64,000 nt of DNA from assembly GCA_002943765.1 (NCBI GenBank), contig PQWQ01000003.1, positions 4,091,501 through 4,155,500 of the forward strand. Reading direction: 5' to 3'. The position numbers were made by a program, and so were the translations under genes. Each line of letters starts with the position of its first letter. Position 1 is the first letter of the stretch. This DNA is from Psoroptes ovis. Lineage: Eukaryota; Arthropoda; Arachnida; Sarcoptiformes; Psoroptidae. Under the pieces are notes generated by a model, which saw only the letters and a program-made list of their open reading frames with translations, was not told where the DNA came from and did no database searches. This document shows positions 47,281 through 58,204 of this stretch, piece by piece.

Positions 47281-47699
47281 GAAAAATTCAATTTAAATAT
47301 TTATTTCTATGCATCATCATACATACATTTAGACGACTTTCATACATATATTACATTCAAACCAACAAACACAATGGCCATTAATTGTTCATTTTTGAAT
47401 TTAAAATATATGTTCAATACATACATATCTCTCATATTTATCATTTGTTTTTTTGTTATCACATTTGTTTTATTTTTTTTGAATTGAATTGAATTAAAAT
47501 AAATTTTTTGTTTTTTTCAATGATTCAATGTCTATCAGGGTTGATATGAACATGTACATACATACATTGAGAGGTATGAAATGATTTACATTTTTTTCCA
47601 CGTTTTAAAGCTTCATTTTTGATTTGAATTTTCAATTTTTGAAATATTTCAGTGTCAATATTCAAGTTGAAATAATCGACCATACAGAAAACAATACGA
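47281..47699. other. Spacer before SLC9B
   Basis: T-rich DNA with no clear exon. A short extra 5' exon of SLC9B could lie here (an acceptor-like TATTTCAG is at about 47645-47652), but no matching upstream exon was found. Confidence 0.4.
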
Positions 47700-49202
47700 A
47701 TGTTTTTGAAATTTTTCAACAATCATGTACCATTTTTGACATGGAAATTGCTGATATTTGTAATGATATCTTTGAATTTGTGGCTAGTATTGCCCGAAGA
47801 ATATATGAAACCTAATGGACAAATATTTCAAATGATTCTTTTGTTCATTATGTCACATTTTCTGGGCATCATATCTGGTGTTTGTCGATTGCCACCTTTG
47901 TTCGGCATGCTTGTCGCTGGATTTTTACATGGTAATCTATTCGATGCGGAACTAGATTCAACACTATCATCTACGGCCAGATCTTTGGCATTGATCATCA
48001 TATTAACACGTGCCGGTCTGAATCTTGATCCTCAGGCGATTCGAAGTTTATCAGCTGTTTGTGCTAAGCTATCATTATTACCATCCGCAGTTGAAGCAGC
48101 TGTGATTGCACTATTTGCTTGGTTTTGGTTTGATTTCACCTTAAGCTGGTCATTAATGCTTGGCTTTATTTTTGCTTCAGTATCACCGGCTGTTGTTGTT
48201 CCATCATTGGTCGCTATTCAAGAGAAAAATTATGGTGTAAAACATGGCATTCCAACGCTGTTAATTGCTTCAGCAAGCGTAGATAATATATGCGCCATAA
48301 CTGGTGTCACTGTTTGTCTTGGTTTTGCTTTCAATTCAACGGGTGATGACCTTAATATCAATCAAATGTTAATGACTATTGCTCGAAATCTATTAGAAGT
48401 ATTAGCTGCCATTATCTGTGGATTGATTGTTGGCATTGTTTTATGGTACATTCCACAACGTTATGATGATCGCAAAGCCGATCCGAAAGCGTATGAAATT
48501 CATCGATTCTTGCTGCTTACCACATGTTCATTGTTCATCTGGTTTGGATCACAAAGATTTGATTTGAATTCAATTGGCCCATTGGCGATTCTTATAGCAC
48601 CATTTGTAGCATCAATTCGATGGCGTATCAACGATTATGGACAATTCACTAGGGAATCATTGCGTATTCTGTGGGTTGTGTTCGAAGTATTTCTATTCTC
48701 ATTAATTGGTTCAAGTGTACGATTGAAAGAATTGAATACTTCTATTTTGACTGGTGGTTTAATCATTATTTGTATTGCAGCTACTCTTCGTATGATCGTC
48801 GCCTATATGATCACATTTGGTCATTTCAATAATAAAGAACGATTATTCATGTCAATTGCTTGGTTTCCCAAGGCAACAATTCAAGCAGCTATGGGTCCAA
48901 TCGCTGTGGATTTAGCTCGAACTGAACAAGATATGAAACGTGCACAAATTGTTTTAACATTGGCTGTACTGTCCATACTGGTTACGGCACCAATCGGTGC
49001 TATATTATTGGATCGTACTTATGCCAAACTATTGAATCATGATGATAATAATAATTATACCGAAGATGATGTAGAACAACAACGGCAGCAACAATCTTTG
49101 ACAAAAATGGCTCCAACAATTGAAAAATTAACAAACAAAAAGACAAATACCCCTCTATTATTGAATGATGAACCAATTCATGATTATAGTTCATTTCAAT
49201 AA
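47700..49202 (+). CDS. SLC9B/NHA-type sodium-proton antiporter
   Basis: A single-exon ORF of 500 residues from ATG 47700. It has about 12 membrane helices and follows SLC9B (NHA1/NHA2): GMLVAGFLHGN, an SLALIIILTRAGLNLDP block, SVSPAVVVPSLVAIQ, and GIPTLLIASASVDNICAITG. The PKATIQAAMGPIAVDLA stretch is the conserved late-helix motif. Such proteins exchange Na+ or Li+ for H+ at the plasma membrane, vesicles or mitochondria. The usual Asp-Asp ion-binding pair is Asp195-Asn196 here, which could change coupling or abolish transport. It lacks most of the 80-residue N-terminal tail of vertebrate NHA2. The C-terminus is Asn/Gln-rich. A minisatellite starts about 40 bp after the stop. Confidence 0.9.
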   Translation: MFLKFFNNHVPFLTWKLLIFVMISLNLWLVLPEEYMKPNGQIFQMILLFIMSHFLGIISGVCRLPPLFGMLVAGFLHGNLFDAELDSTLSSTARSLALIIILTRAGLNLDPQAIRSLSAVCAKLSLLPSAVEAAVIALFAWFWFDFTLSWSLMLGFIFASVSPAVVVPSLVAIQEKNYGVKHGIPTLLIASASVDNICAITGVTVCLGFAFNSTGDDLNINQMLMTIARNLLEVLAAIICGLIVGIVLWYIPQRYDDRKADPKAYEIHRFLLLTTCSLFIWFGSQRFDLNSIGPLAILIAPFVASIRWRINDYGQFTRESLRILWVVFEVFLFSLIGSSVRLKELNTSILTGGLIIICIAATLRMIVAYMITFGHFNNKERLFMSIAWFPKATIQAAMGPIAVDLARTEQDMKRAQIVLTLAVLSILVTAPIGAILLDRTYAKLLNHDDNNNYTEDDVEQQRQQQSLTKMAPTIEKLTNKKTNTPLLLNDEPIHDYSSFQ

Positions 49203-49240
49203 ATTTGAATGTAAAAATTTAATTGTAGTTATGACCACCA

Positions 49241-49765
49241 GGTTGTGCCATGCCATGCTAAGATGGTGAGTTAGGTTAGGTTGTGCTATGCTATGATGAG
49301 TTGGTGAGTTAGGTTAGGTTGTGCTGTGCCATGCTAAGTTGGTGAGTTAGGTTAGGTTGTGCTATGCTATGATGAGTTGGTGAGTTAGGTTAGGTTGTGC
49401 TGTGCCATGCTAAGATGGTGAGTTAGGTTAGGTTGTGCTGTGCCATGCTAAGTTGGTGAGTTAGGTTAGGTTGTGCTATGCTATGATGAGTTGGTGAGTT
49501 AGGTTAGGTTGTGCTATGCTATGATGAGTTGGTGAGTTAGGTTAGGTTGTGCTGTGCCATGCTAAGTTGGTGAGTTAGGTTAGGTTGTGCTATGCCATGC
49601 TAAGTTGGTGAGTTAGGTTAGGTTAAAGTATGCTATTCTAAGTTGGTGAGTTAGGTTAGGTTGTGCTATGCCATGCTGAGTTGGTGAGTTAGGTTAGGTT
49701 GTGCTATGCTATATTAGGTTATGTTGAATTGTTGGTGAGTGAGGTTAGGTTAGGTTATTTTTTGG
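49241..49765. repeat. 38 bp minisatellite containing doubled TTAGG
   Basis: About 13 tandem units of 38 bp. Every unit ends in GGTGAGTTAGGTTAGGTT. Two variants, one starting GTGCTATGCTATGATGAG and one starting GTGCTGTGCCATGCTAAG, alternate in part. TTAGG is the arthropod telomere repeat, but this array is internal, and the rest of the unit is unrelated to telomeres. The last unit is degenerate and drifts into unique DNA. Confidence 0.93.
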
Positions 49766-50209
49766 AAAACTTCCCAGGAATTCATTAAGTTAGGTTTGTG
49801 GAAAGTAAATAACCAGATGTCGAATAATTACTTAATGACTGGAGTCTAATTGGATTATACAACAATATAAGAGGTGCCTATTTGCACCTAACAATCTATT
49901 TCAACCCTAAAGAGCTCAATTTACAACATTGAAGTCGTACTTTATGAACAAACAAAATCACATGTGATAAGATGTCTGTTATTGGCTATGCCACTCCTTT
50001 TTTAAATGCTGCCAGTATTTAACTATTTTTCAGTCATGTTTATATAAAAAAGACCGTTAAAAAAATCTGTGTTTTTTAAATTTTGAAAATTTTAAGATTT
50101 TTTTTGTTTATTTATTTATTTGTTTAGATTACATTTGTTATCAAATATACCATTTAAAATGGATGAATTTTATTAATTTGTTACGATTTAACCACAAACA
50201 ACAACAATA
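49766..50209. other. Intergenic, promoter side of POLQ
   Basis: AT-rich sequence with T tracts before the POLQ start. No distinct promoter motif is recognised. Confidence 0.4.
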
Positions 50210-53200
50210 ATGGAAAAATCCATTAAAAATGAAAAAAAATCTAAATCAGCTATTCGAAATGCAAAACTATATTGGCAATCAAAATTGACAAATATTTCAA
50301 TGAATTCTAAATCTTCTGATATTGACAAAAATCAATTGAAAAACTGGGGTCTACCCGAAGCAATCATCAATTATTATGGCCGTAAAGGTATTACACGTTT
50401 TTTTGATTGGCAAGTTGAATGCTTACAAATGCCTGGTGTCCTCGAAGATGGTAAAAATTTAGTTTATTCAGCACCAACAAGTGCTGGTAAAACAATGGTT
50501 GCCGATATTCTCTTGTTCAAAACATTATTAGAACGCCGGAAAAAAGCAATCATTATTCTGCCATTTGTATCGATCTCAGTGGAAAAAGTACAAAATCTGA
50601 AGCAAATTTTCCGGCGTATTGGTTTACGTATCGATTCATTTGCTGGCCAAACAAATCCACGTGGTGGTTTACAACGTGTTGATGCTGCTGTTTGTACCAT
50701 TGAAAAAGCAAACAATATGATTAATCGATTACTGGAAGAAAAGAAAATTAATGATATCGGATTGATAATCGTTGATGAACTACATATGATTGGTGATAGT
50801 TCAAGAGGTTATATCCTTGAATTATTGTTATCAAAATTAATGCTGCTGAGACAGAGTTCAGATGCCATTAATCCTTTGCAAATTGTCGGAATGTCAGCTA
50901 CGATACCGAATCTAACCGATATTGCCAAATGGTTGAATGCTGAATTGTACATTTGTGACTATAGACCTGTACCTTTACATGAACATATTGTGGTCGAAGA
51001 TGAAATTCTAAAAGTGATTGATCCTTCTAAAATAGATTCACAAGTTTCGACTGCTGAAACGCCGCCAGTATTGACAAATGGCGACGCCGAAATTGATTTA
51101 GTTTCAGTGAAAAAAATCGATTGTGATCAGCTGACTTTCAATACATCCATATCACATTCATTGATTTATATGGCAATCGAAACATTAGCTCAAGGATATT
51201 CAGCTTTGATATTTTGCCCGACACGTTCATTGTGTGAATCCATAGCCAAAAGTATTGCAGGCCATATTCTAAGCATCGGGCAAAAAGATCGTAAACCTCA
51301 AAACGAATATGAAAGCTACATACGTCAACAGCTGCATTCTGATCAAATCCTATGCTATAAACGATTAGTTAACCTTATTTCCACGTTGAAAAGATCGGCA
51401 ACAGGTTATGATCCTAATTTAGAGCGTGTCATTAAATTTGGCTGTGCATTTCATCACGCTGGTTTGACTATGGAAGAACGTGGTACTATTGAACAAGGTT
51501 TTCGTGATGGTACCTTGCGGATACTTTGTTGCACCACCACACTATCAGCTGGTGTTAATCTGCCAGCAAGACGTGTATTGATAACATCACCACTCGATTA
51601 TTCAAATAATATGATTACAGTTAGTAATTATCGACAAATGATTGGCCGAGCTGGTCGTAAAGGTATCGATATCTTAGGTGAAAGTTATCTCTTCTGCTCG
51701 CAAAAAGATCTGCGCATCGCCCGGCGTTTATTATCATCACCAATGCAACCGGTCAAATCGAATCTGGTCAGTATCGGTAAAGTTGGTAACAATGAATGGC
51801 AGCCCGTCATCAATGGTCAGCTGTTGAGAGCTGTACTCGAAGTTATTGCAAATGATATGGTCAACAATATTAAAGATATAAATGGTTATTTCGAATGTAC
51901 ATTTTTTCATAATTGTCCCCTAAATTGTTGGTCATCATCACAACAACAATCATCAACGACGTTGAATAATGCCGAAGAAATAATCGATCAAAGTATCAAT
52001 CTGACATTGAAATCGCTACAAAATTATCAATTTATTTATATTGAATCATCTTCTGATGAGAAACAGCTGGATGATGATTGCCGAATAGCTATCACTGATC
52101 TTGGACGAGCTGTCATTAGTTCAGGCATTAATCCGAATGATGGTCAATTCATTTATGAAGAATTGAAACGTTTTCGAACTCAGCTATCATTATTGACTGA
52201 TCTGCATTTAGTATATCAAACCACACCAGTTTATGTGATAAATCAGCTGCCCGATATTGATTGGCGTCATTATTTGAATCTGTATGAACGTTGGGATAAG
52301 AATACACGTTTCATAGCCAAAATGATTGGTATTAGTGAGAATTTTCTATGTTTACAGCTGTCCTCGAGTGGTTTAATGCGTGCCAACGGTACACAAGCAC
52401 AAATTCATCGCAGGTTTTATGCCAGTTTAGCATTGTTTGAGCTCATAGAAGAGGTGCCTATGCAAAAAGTCCAAGACAAATATAATCTCAATAAAGGAAC
52501 ACTGCAATCACTGCAACAACAAGCATCCACCTTTGCCGGAATGTTGTCGTCATTTTGTCAGCGGCTCGGTTGGAAAACATTGGCCAAAATATTCGATGAA
52601 TTTCAACCACGTCTTTCGTTCGGTATTCAACTTGATCTCATTGATCTGGTACGATTACCTTGTATCAATTCGATGATTGCCCGACAATTATTCAACAAAG
52701 GTTATGAAGACATATCATCGCTGGTTAATTCGAATGCTAAAGATATTGAAATGGCATTGATGACATCTAAAGATTTAGTACCAACAAACAATGCAGACCC
52801 GAGCGAAACTTATGTTTACATTCCAAGTTTAGATCTCACCATAACTATCGCCGATTTAGCCATTATGATTGTCAAAGAAGCCCGAGCATTGATGGAAAAA
52901 GACATTGGCCTCAAGCTTCAAATCGATCAACCAGATAGCGGTTCGACAGCCAATTCACCTGTTGCGCAATCTGAAGAACCAGAACAATCTAAAGAACAAG
53001 AACAGCTTGCACCGCAACCTATTCACGAACGATCTCACGAATCGATTGAACCTAAAAATGTTAAACGAATTAAAACCGAAGATGATGTTGATAAAGGTTA
53101 GATATTTGTCATTTTCATAAATTGTCCTTGAATTGACCTGCAATCATTTCGAACTGTTGCATGTGTTTTTTGTTTTGTTTTGTCCTGTTATGAAATCATT

Positions 53201-55845
53201 GAGTCAATAAATGTTTGTTGAATTGATATTGTTTTTTTTTCAATGCTTTAATTCAATCAGATTCAGTGATCAATAATAATCAATCAATACCAAATTGTTC
53301 AACACCAAACAATGCAAAGAAAATTGATTCAACAATCAAATCAAATGATACTTCGATTTATTTCGAAGATGATGATGATCTGCTGGAAGAATTATCAATA
53401 ATTTTGAGTAAAAATGATTCCAAGAAAAATTGTGTGGCCGAATCTTCAATGTCATTCGATGCTGATGTTGATTTATTGGAAATGCTTGAACATCGAATGC
53501 CAACAACAACCAATATTGCTGAACCTGAAATGGTTAGAAAAGATGAACAGCGGAATGGTGATGAAGAATGGTCGAATGATGATGATCATAATGATAATAT
53601 GAGCTTTAATAATTCATCCGGCAATGACAATTCAATCAATGCGGATGATGATGTTGATGAATTTATTCAATCATTGATTAATGGTAGTAATAATGGCGTG
53701 CCAATCAATCCACCAATGTTTTATGAATCAAACGTTTCTTGTGATAATTTCGAATTGATCACCGTTGAAAATGAACAATCTTCCAAGGGTTTGTTGCAAA
53801 CAATTGTGGCCAATCCTGCTCCAACGATTGGATTATATTTCCATGTGGAAAAAACTAAGATCGATAGTAGTAAACAGCGTAAAAAACTAATTTTCAAGCC
53901 TGGCACCTCGAGTTTTACGATTGAAAACGATGAAGATTCGCAAAATTTGAATGGTATTCGATTGGAAAATTCGCCAAATTATTACTTGTCAAGTTTATAC
54001 ATGACTCAGTTGAACAGTACGAAGATATATCGAATTTCTTGTCTAGAAGCCCTCGAATATCTTCGCGACAATTGGTTTCGACAAATGAAAGAATTGAAGA
54101 CATTGAAGGCTATTCGTTTTGCCTGCTATGACGTGAAGAGGGCCATTAAATGTTTGCGTGAAGCATTGGATTTTGAATGGAATTTTATTTGTTATCAAAT
54201 TGAATGGTATGATGTAACAGTAGCCACATGGCTATTGAATCCTGAATCAGCGCAATTTAATATTGATTCATTACGTATTAAAGATTTACCAAAATTTGCA
54301 GCCGATCACCTGTTGGATCAACCGTATTTTGAACGAATTAATAATTATCGACAAATGTTGATGAATAGTCAACAATTTCCGCAAGGTTTGGACACTATTC
54401 GTGAAGTTGATCACGTATTGAAAACTTTGATCTTATTTAATACATTGAATGGCCTTTTAATACGTTTACGTGAAAGAAATTTATACAAAAGTTATCGATT
54501 GATTGAAATACAATCCCGAATATGTATTACGGTGATGGAATCAAATCCAACAATGATCGATCGTGAATATATGAACTGCCTCGAAGATACAATACAAAAC
54601 ATTATGGACAGTATTGAAAATCGTATTTATCAAATTGTTGGTCGTAAATTTAATCTAAATAGTCATGATCAAGTGGCCAATATTGTTTATTCACCCAAAA
54701 TGAATTTAATATCATCATATTTCAATGTTCAATCTGCGAATAGTCCTGTAAGCGGTAAACGGAAAATCTTGCCGAAAACAACTCCGGTCACCAGAAAAGC
54801 TACGACAAGTAAGCTATTTTTGATGCGTTTACAAGAATCAGTTGGTAACAAATCCAAATTACCTTTGATGATTATGGAATGGCGCCGGTTAAATCATGCA
54901 CTGACCAATTCATTGATGACCATTAATCGACATTGGCTTCGACGTAATAATGATTCCCTGTTGTATGGACATTGCTGTGAATGGACAGCTACTGGCCGTA
55001 TTTCAATGTATGATCCTAACCTGATCAATTTAGACAAAGATTTTGAAGTTAAAACCCATTTAAATCTGGATGAAATCGAAAATAAGAAAAGTTCGATGAT
55101 TAATATTCGTCGAATGATAATTGCGCCATCTAACTATGAATTATTAACAGCTGATTATTGTCAACTTGAATTACGAATTTTAGCACATTTTTCTCGTGAT
55201 ACAAATCTAATGAATGTATTGAATAATGTTGATCAAGATGTATTTGTATCGATAGCTGCCGATTGGAAATGTATTGAACGGGATAAAGTCAGCTATGAAT
55301 TACGGCAACAAGCCAAGCAGATTTGTTATGGAATTATTTATGGAATCGGTGATGAATCGTTGGCTCATAAATTAGAAATCACCGTTGAACAAGCATCAGA
55401 ATATAGAGCATCATTTTTCAAACGTTACGACTGTTTACAACAATTCATTCACGATACAATCGATAATTGTCGTGAAAAATGTTACGTTGAAACAATTGCT
55501 GGCCGACGACGAATGTTGCCCGAAATTCGATCAAATCGACATCAAGAATCATCGAAAGCATGTCGACAAGCAATCAATACCAAAATACAAGGATCAGCTG
55601 CTGATATTATTAAAATAGCAATGGTTGCCGTACAAAAACAAATTGATCAACAAAAGCTACAAGTTCGATTCGTATTGCAAATGTATGATGAATTAATGTA
55701 TCAGGTACCCAGCAATCAAATACGACGATTTGCATCGATTCTTCGACAACAAATGGAGCTGATTGGCAATTGTTTACGTGTAATATTACCAGTAAAAATT
55801 GCTCATGGACCCAATTGGTCTGAAATGGTACCGCTTGAACTATGA
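50210..55845 (+). CDS. POLQ: DNA polymerase theta (helicase and polymerase)
   Basis: Two large exons, 50210-53096 and 53261-55845, join in frame (G+AT to Asp), giving about 1,823 residues. The first holds an SF2 helicase-like domain: motif I SAPTSAGKT (87-95), DELH near 190, MSATIP, and QMIGRAGR. The second holds a family A polymerase: motif A LLTADYCQLELRI, motif B QAKQICYGIIYG, the GRRRMLPEI and INTKIQGSAADI segments, and motif C QMYDELMYQV. POLQ joins broken ends by microhomology (TMEJ). It is shorter than human (about 2,590) or fly mus308 (about 2,060) because the central linker is short. Motif C has Tyr1771 where family A enzymes usually have His before the Asp-Glu pair. If the intron is not spliced, two separate proteins would result; the one-gene reading is preferred. 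Confidence 0.88.
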
Positions 55846-56125
55846 ATTTTGACCCATTTAATTCGATTTATTGATTTTGAATGAATTTTATTCATTATTT
55901 TTTGTGACAAATTGTTAAGGGTTATCGTTGGTCCACGAGTTTGCATTCCAACTAAATTTTATCAATGAATTTTATCAAAGATTATTGTTCCATTCATTTT
56001 ATATTATTTAAATATTTTTGAATATCGCATATTGCATTGTTTTTCTTAATGAATTTCATCAATTAAACAGTTTTATTTTTATGATAAAGTATATTGGGTT
56101 CATATTTATTTGAAATTATTGAGTA
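55846..56125. other. Tail-to-tail spacer, POLQ / TSSK-like
   Basis: Short AT-rich spacer holding both 3' ends. No gene is present. Confidence 0.5.
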
Positions 56126-56212
56126 TATATGGGATTGTCCGAAAAGTTTTTGTCGATTATTTCGTAGGAAATCATGGAGAAAATCGGCCAAAATTTATCG
56201 GACAACCTAATA
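56126..56212. mobile_element. Mariner-like MITE, copy D
   Basis: About 87 bp with ends ATTGTCCGAAAAGTTTTTGT and, inverted, ATCGGACAACCTAATA. It ends about 5 bp from the stop codon of the TSSK-like kinase, so it must form part of that gene's 3' untranslated region. Confidence 0.68.
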
Positions 56213-56217
56213 ATTTA

Positions 56218-57217
56218 TTATGATTGACCTTTTTTTATGACCCATTCTTGCGATAACACTTCACTCATCGATATACGAATCGAATCATTTGGATTGAATA
56301 TTAGTAGAAATAAATTTTGTACTGATTGTGATAATTCTGGTGAAAATCGTGATTTAATATAATGAGGATAATCCATTTGTTCTTTAAGCATTTGTTTTAC
56401 GTCTTTAAAATGAAATGGAAAACGATTATGTAGCATTGCATACAGTACGATACCCATTGCCCATACATCAGCTTTAAATGGATTATAAGGTTTTTTCGAT
56501 GCCAATTGTGGTGAATAGTATGGTAGGGTACCGCAAAATGTTTGACTAATCACATCATTAATATCGGTTTCATCGACAATCAAATCAACGAAACCAAAAT
56601 CAGTCAATTTACAATTATAATTTTTATCCAACAAAATATTATCCAACTTAATATCTCGATGTGCCATATGAATTTCAGTATGAAGATAATTGACAGCTTC
56701 CGAAACTTGTGTGAACCATAGACAAGCCAGCGGTTCTTTCAAAGATTTATTCTTTTTAACATACGATGTAAGGTCACCGTTACCGGCAAATTCCATAAAA
56801 ATATAAATTCGATGATTTGATCGAATGATATCATAAACACGTATGGCGTAAGGGTGGCGTACTTCCATCAATGCCGAAAGTTCACGTGGTAAAAATTTCT
56901 CGCATACTTTTTTCGACATGGAACCAAGGTCCAATACCTTGACGGCACATTCAATATCAGTACGGAAATTTCGTGCATAGAATACCTGTTAGAATTTGAT
57001 TCAATCAGATTAAATCATCATTATTATTCAAAGACCTATAACCTTTGAATAAAACAAATGACCTTACCTGACCGAATGCACCGCTACCAATCTTTGAAAG
57101 TATATCATAACCTTTTTTCTTGAAAACTGCTTTGGATTTTGGATCGATATCGATTTCATCTTTGGATGTTGATGTATTCGTTGTTGTTGTATTGGTCGTA
57201 GTATTGCTGCTGGTCAT
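56218..57217 (-). CDS. Testis-specific-kinase-like (TSSK) protein kinase
   Basis: Two exons, 57068-57217 and 56218-56985, give about 305 residues, matching the compact TSSK family. The start ATG 57217 follows an in-frame stretch with no earlier ATG. Residues 1-32 are Thr/Ser-rich, then the kinase domain runs from about 35 to the end: IGSGAFGQVF, CAVKVLD, an MEFAGNGDL hinge, HRDIKLDNILL, TDFGF and DVWAMGIVLYAML. The activation segment reads CGTLPYYSPQ where most kinases have APE, as is common in TSSKs. TSSKs are Ser/Thr kinases of the CAMK group that act in spermatid maturation; expression here is unknown. The C-terminal end RISMSEVLSQEWVIKK is typical. Confidence 0.85.
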
Positions 57218-58204
57218 ATTTTTAAAATTCGAAAAATGAAAATTTTTTTCTTTGGATAAATTAAACCAAATCGAACCAGGAAAAAAACTAATAATTATAA
57301 AAGCCAAAAGTACTCTGAACGCCAAAAATAACCATATTTATTTCTAATTTTAAAATCATTGAATATATATTGGACTTAAATATATATTGAAATAGTTATA
57401 AGCTTATTAGCCTTATAGATTTTTGCCCCGATTTATGTGTTCATTTCTAATGAAAAAAACAAAAATTCGATAAATACATTAATATATTTGGGTGGCCGGC
57501 AGTTATGTGAAAGTCGATATTTTGGATTATGGCAAATACAGTGATACGATTTCGAATGAATTGAAATGATGATTGATTGATTGATTGGCCGTTTTTGTGT
57601 GTATACATTGGTACATTCATGTTGATTAAGGCTGTAAATATATCGTTCAGACAGCAGCAATTAATGACCAATTAATCGGTACGAAATACATGGATAATGA
57701 TGAGCGTAAATGAGAGAAAAGAAACCTGAAAAATTGGATCGAAAAAATAAGACTGGATCGACTAGATTTGATTTGATTTTGATTCAATCATCGCTTTCAC
57801 CATTTGCTCAAAGCTGACGATGATCGAAAATTTCAAATCAAAACATTTGATTGTTTGATTGTTTGTTTCAATATCAAAGTTGGAAATAGTAGTGGAACCT
57901 TAAAAGATGATGTCGATGGCGATGACGGTGATGATGGCGGTGATGTTGGGCTGCTTTTGAATTGAAGAGAAAAAAAAACAAGGAACAAATAAGATGTTTG
58001 AATCAACAAGTGTTTGGTTGATCAGATTAAAACATTGTTGTTGTCGGTATATTTACCTCGAAGCACTTTTGGAAATTGTTCGAATTTCGTCGATGATTCG
58101 ATTCGAACGAGATAGCCCAATGACCTGATGTGACTGATGTAACTGGCGAGTAATCATGGATTTAATCACTCGTTTAGTCTTCGATCAATTCAATTCAACC
58201 AAAT
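57218..58204. other. Intergenic, no gene seen
   Basis: This region of about 1 kb lies between the TSSK-like start and the GMC oxidoreductase stop, both minus strand. Simple GATG repeats (57910-57950) and TGATTGAT runs are present. The short ORFs at 57433-57671 are low complexity. Confidence 0.5.

Noticed and set aside
47624..47815. 63-codon ORF overlapping the SLC9B start
   Set aside because: It is in a different frame from the clear antiporter and ends within it.
49241..49765. Repeat array as a CRISPR array or a true telomere
   Set aside because: Units are contiguous 38 bp tandem repeats without unique spacers, in an animal genome, and unique genes lie on both sides.
57433..57671. Two overlapping minus-strand ORFs of about 75 codons
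   Set aside because: Neither has an exon-like context; both lie in AT-rich spacer and overlap each other in different frames.
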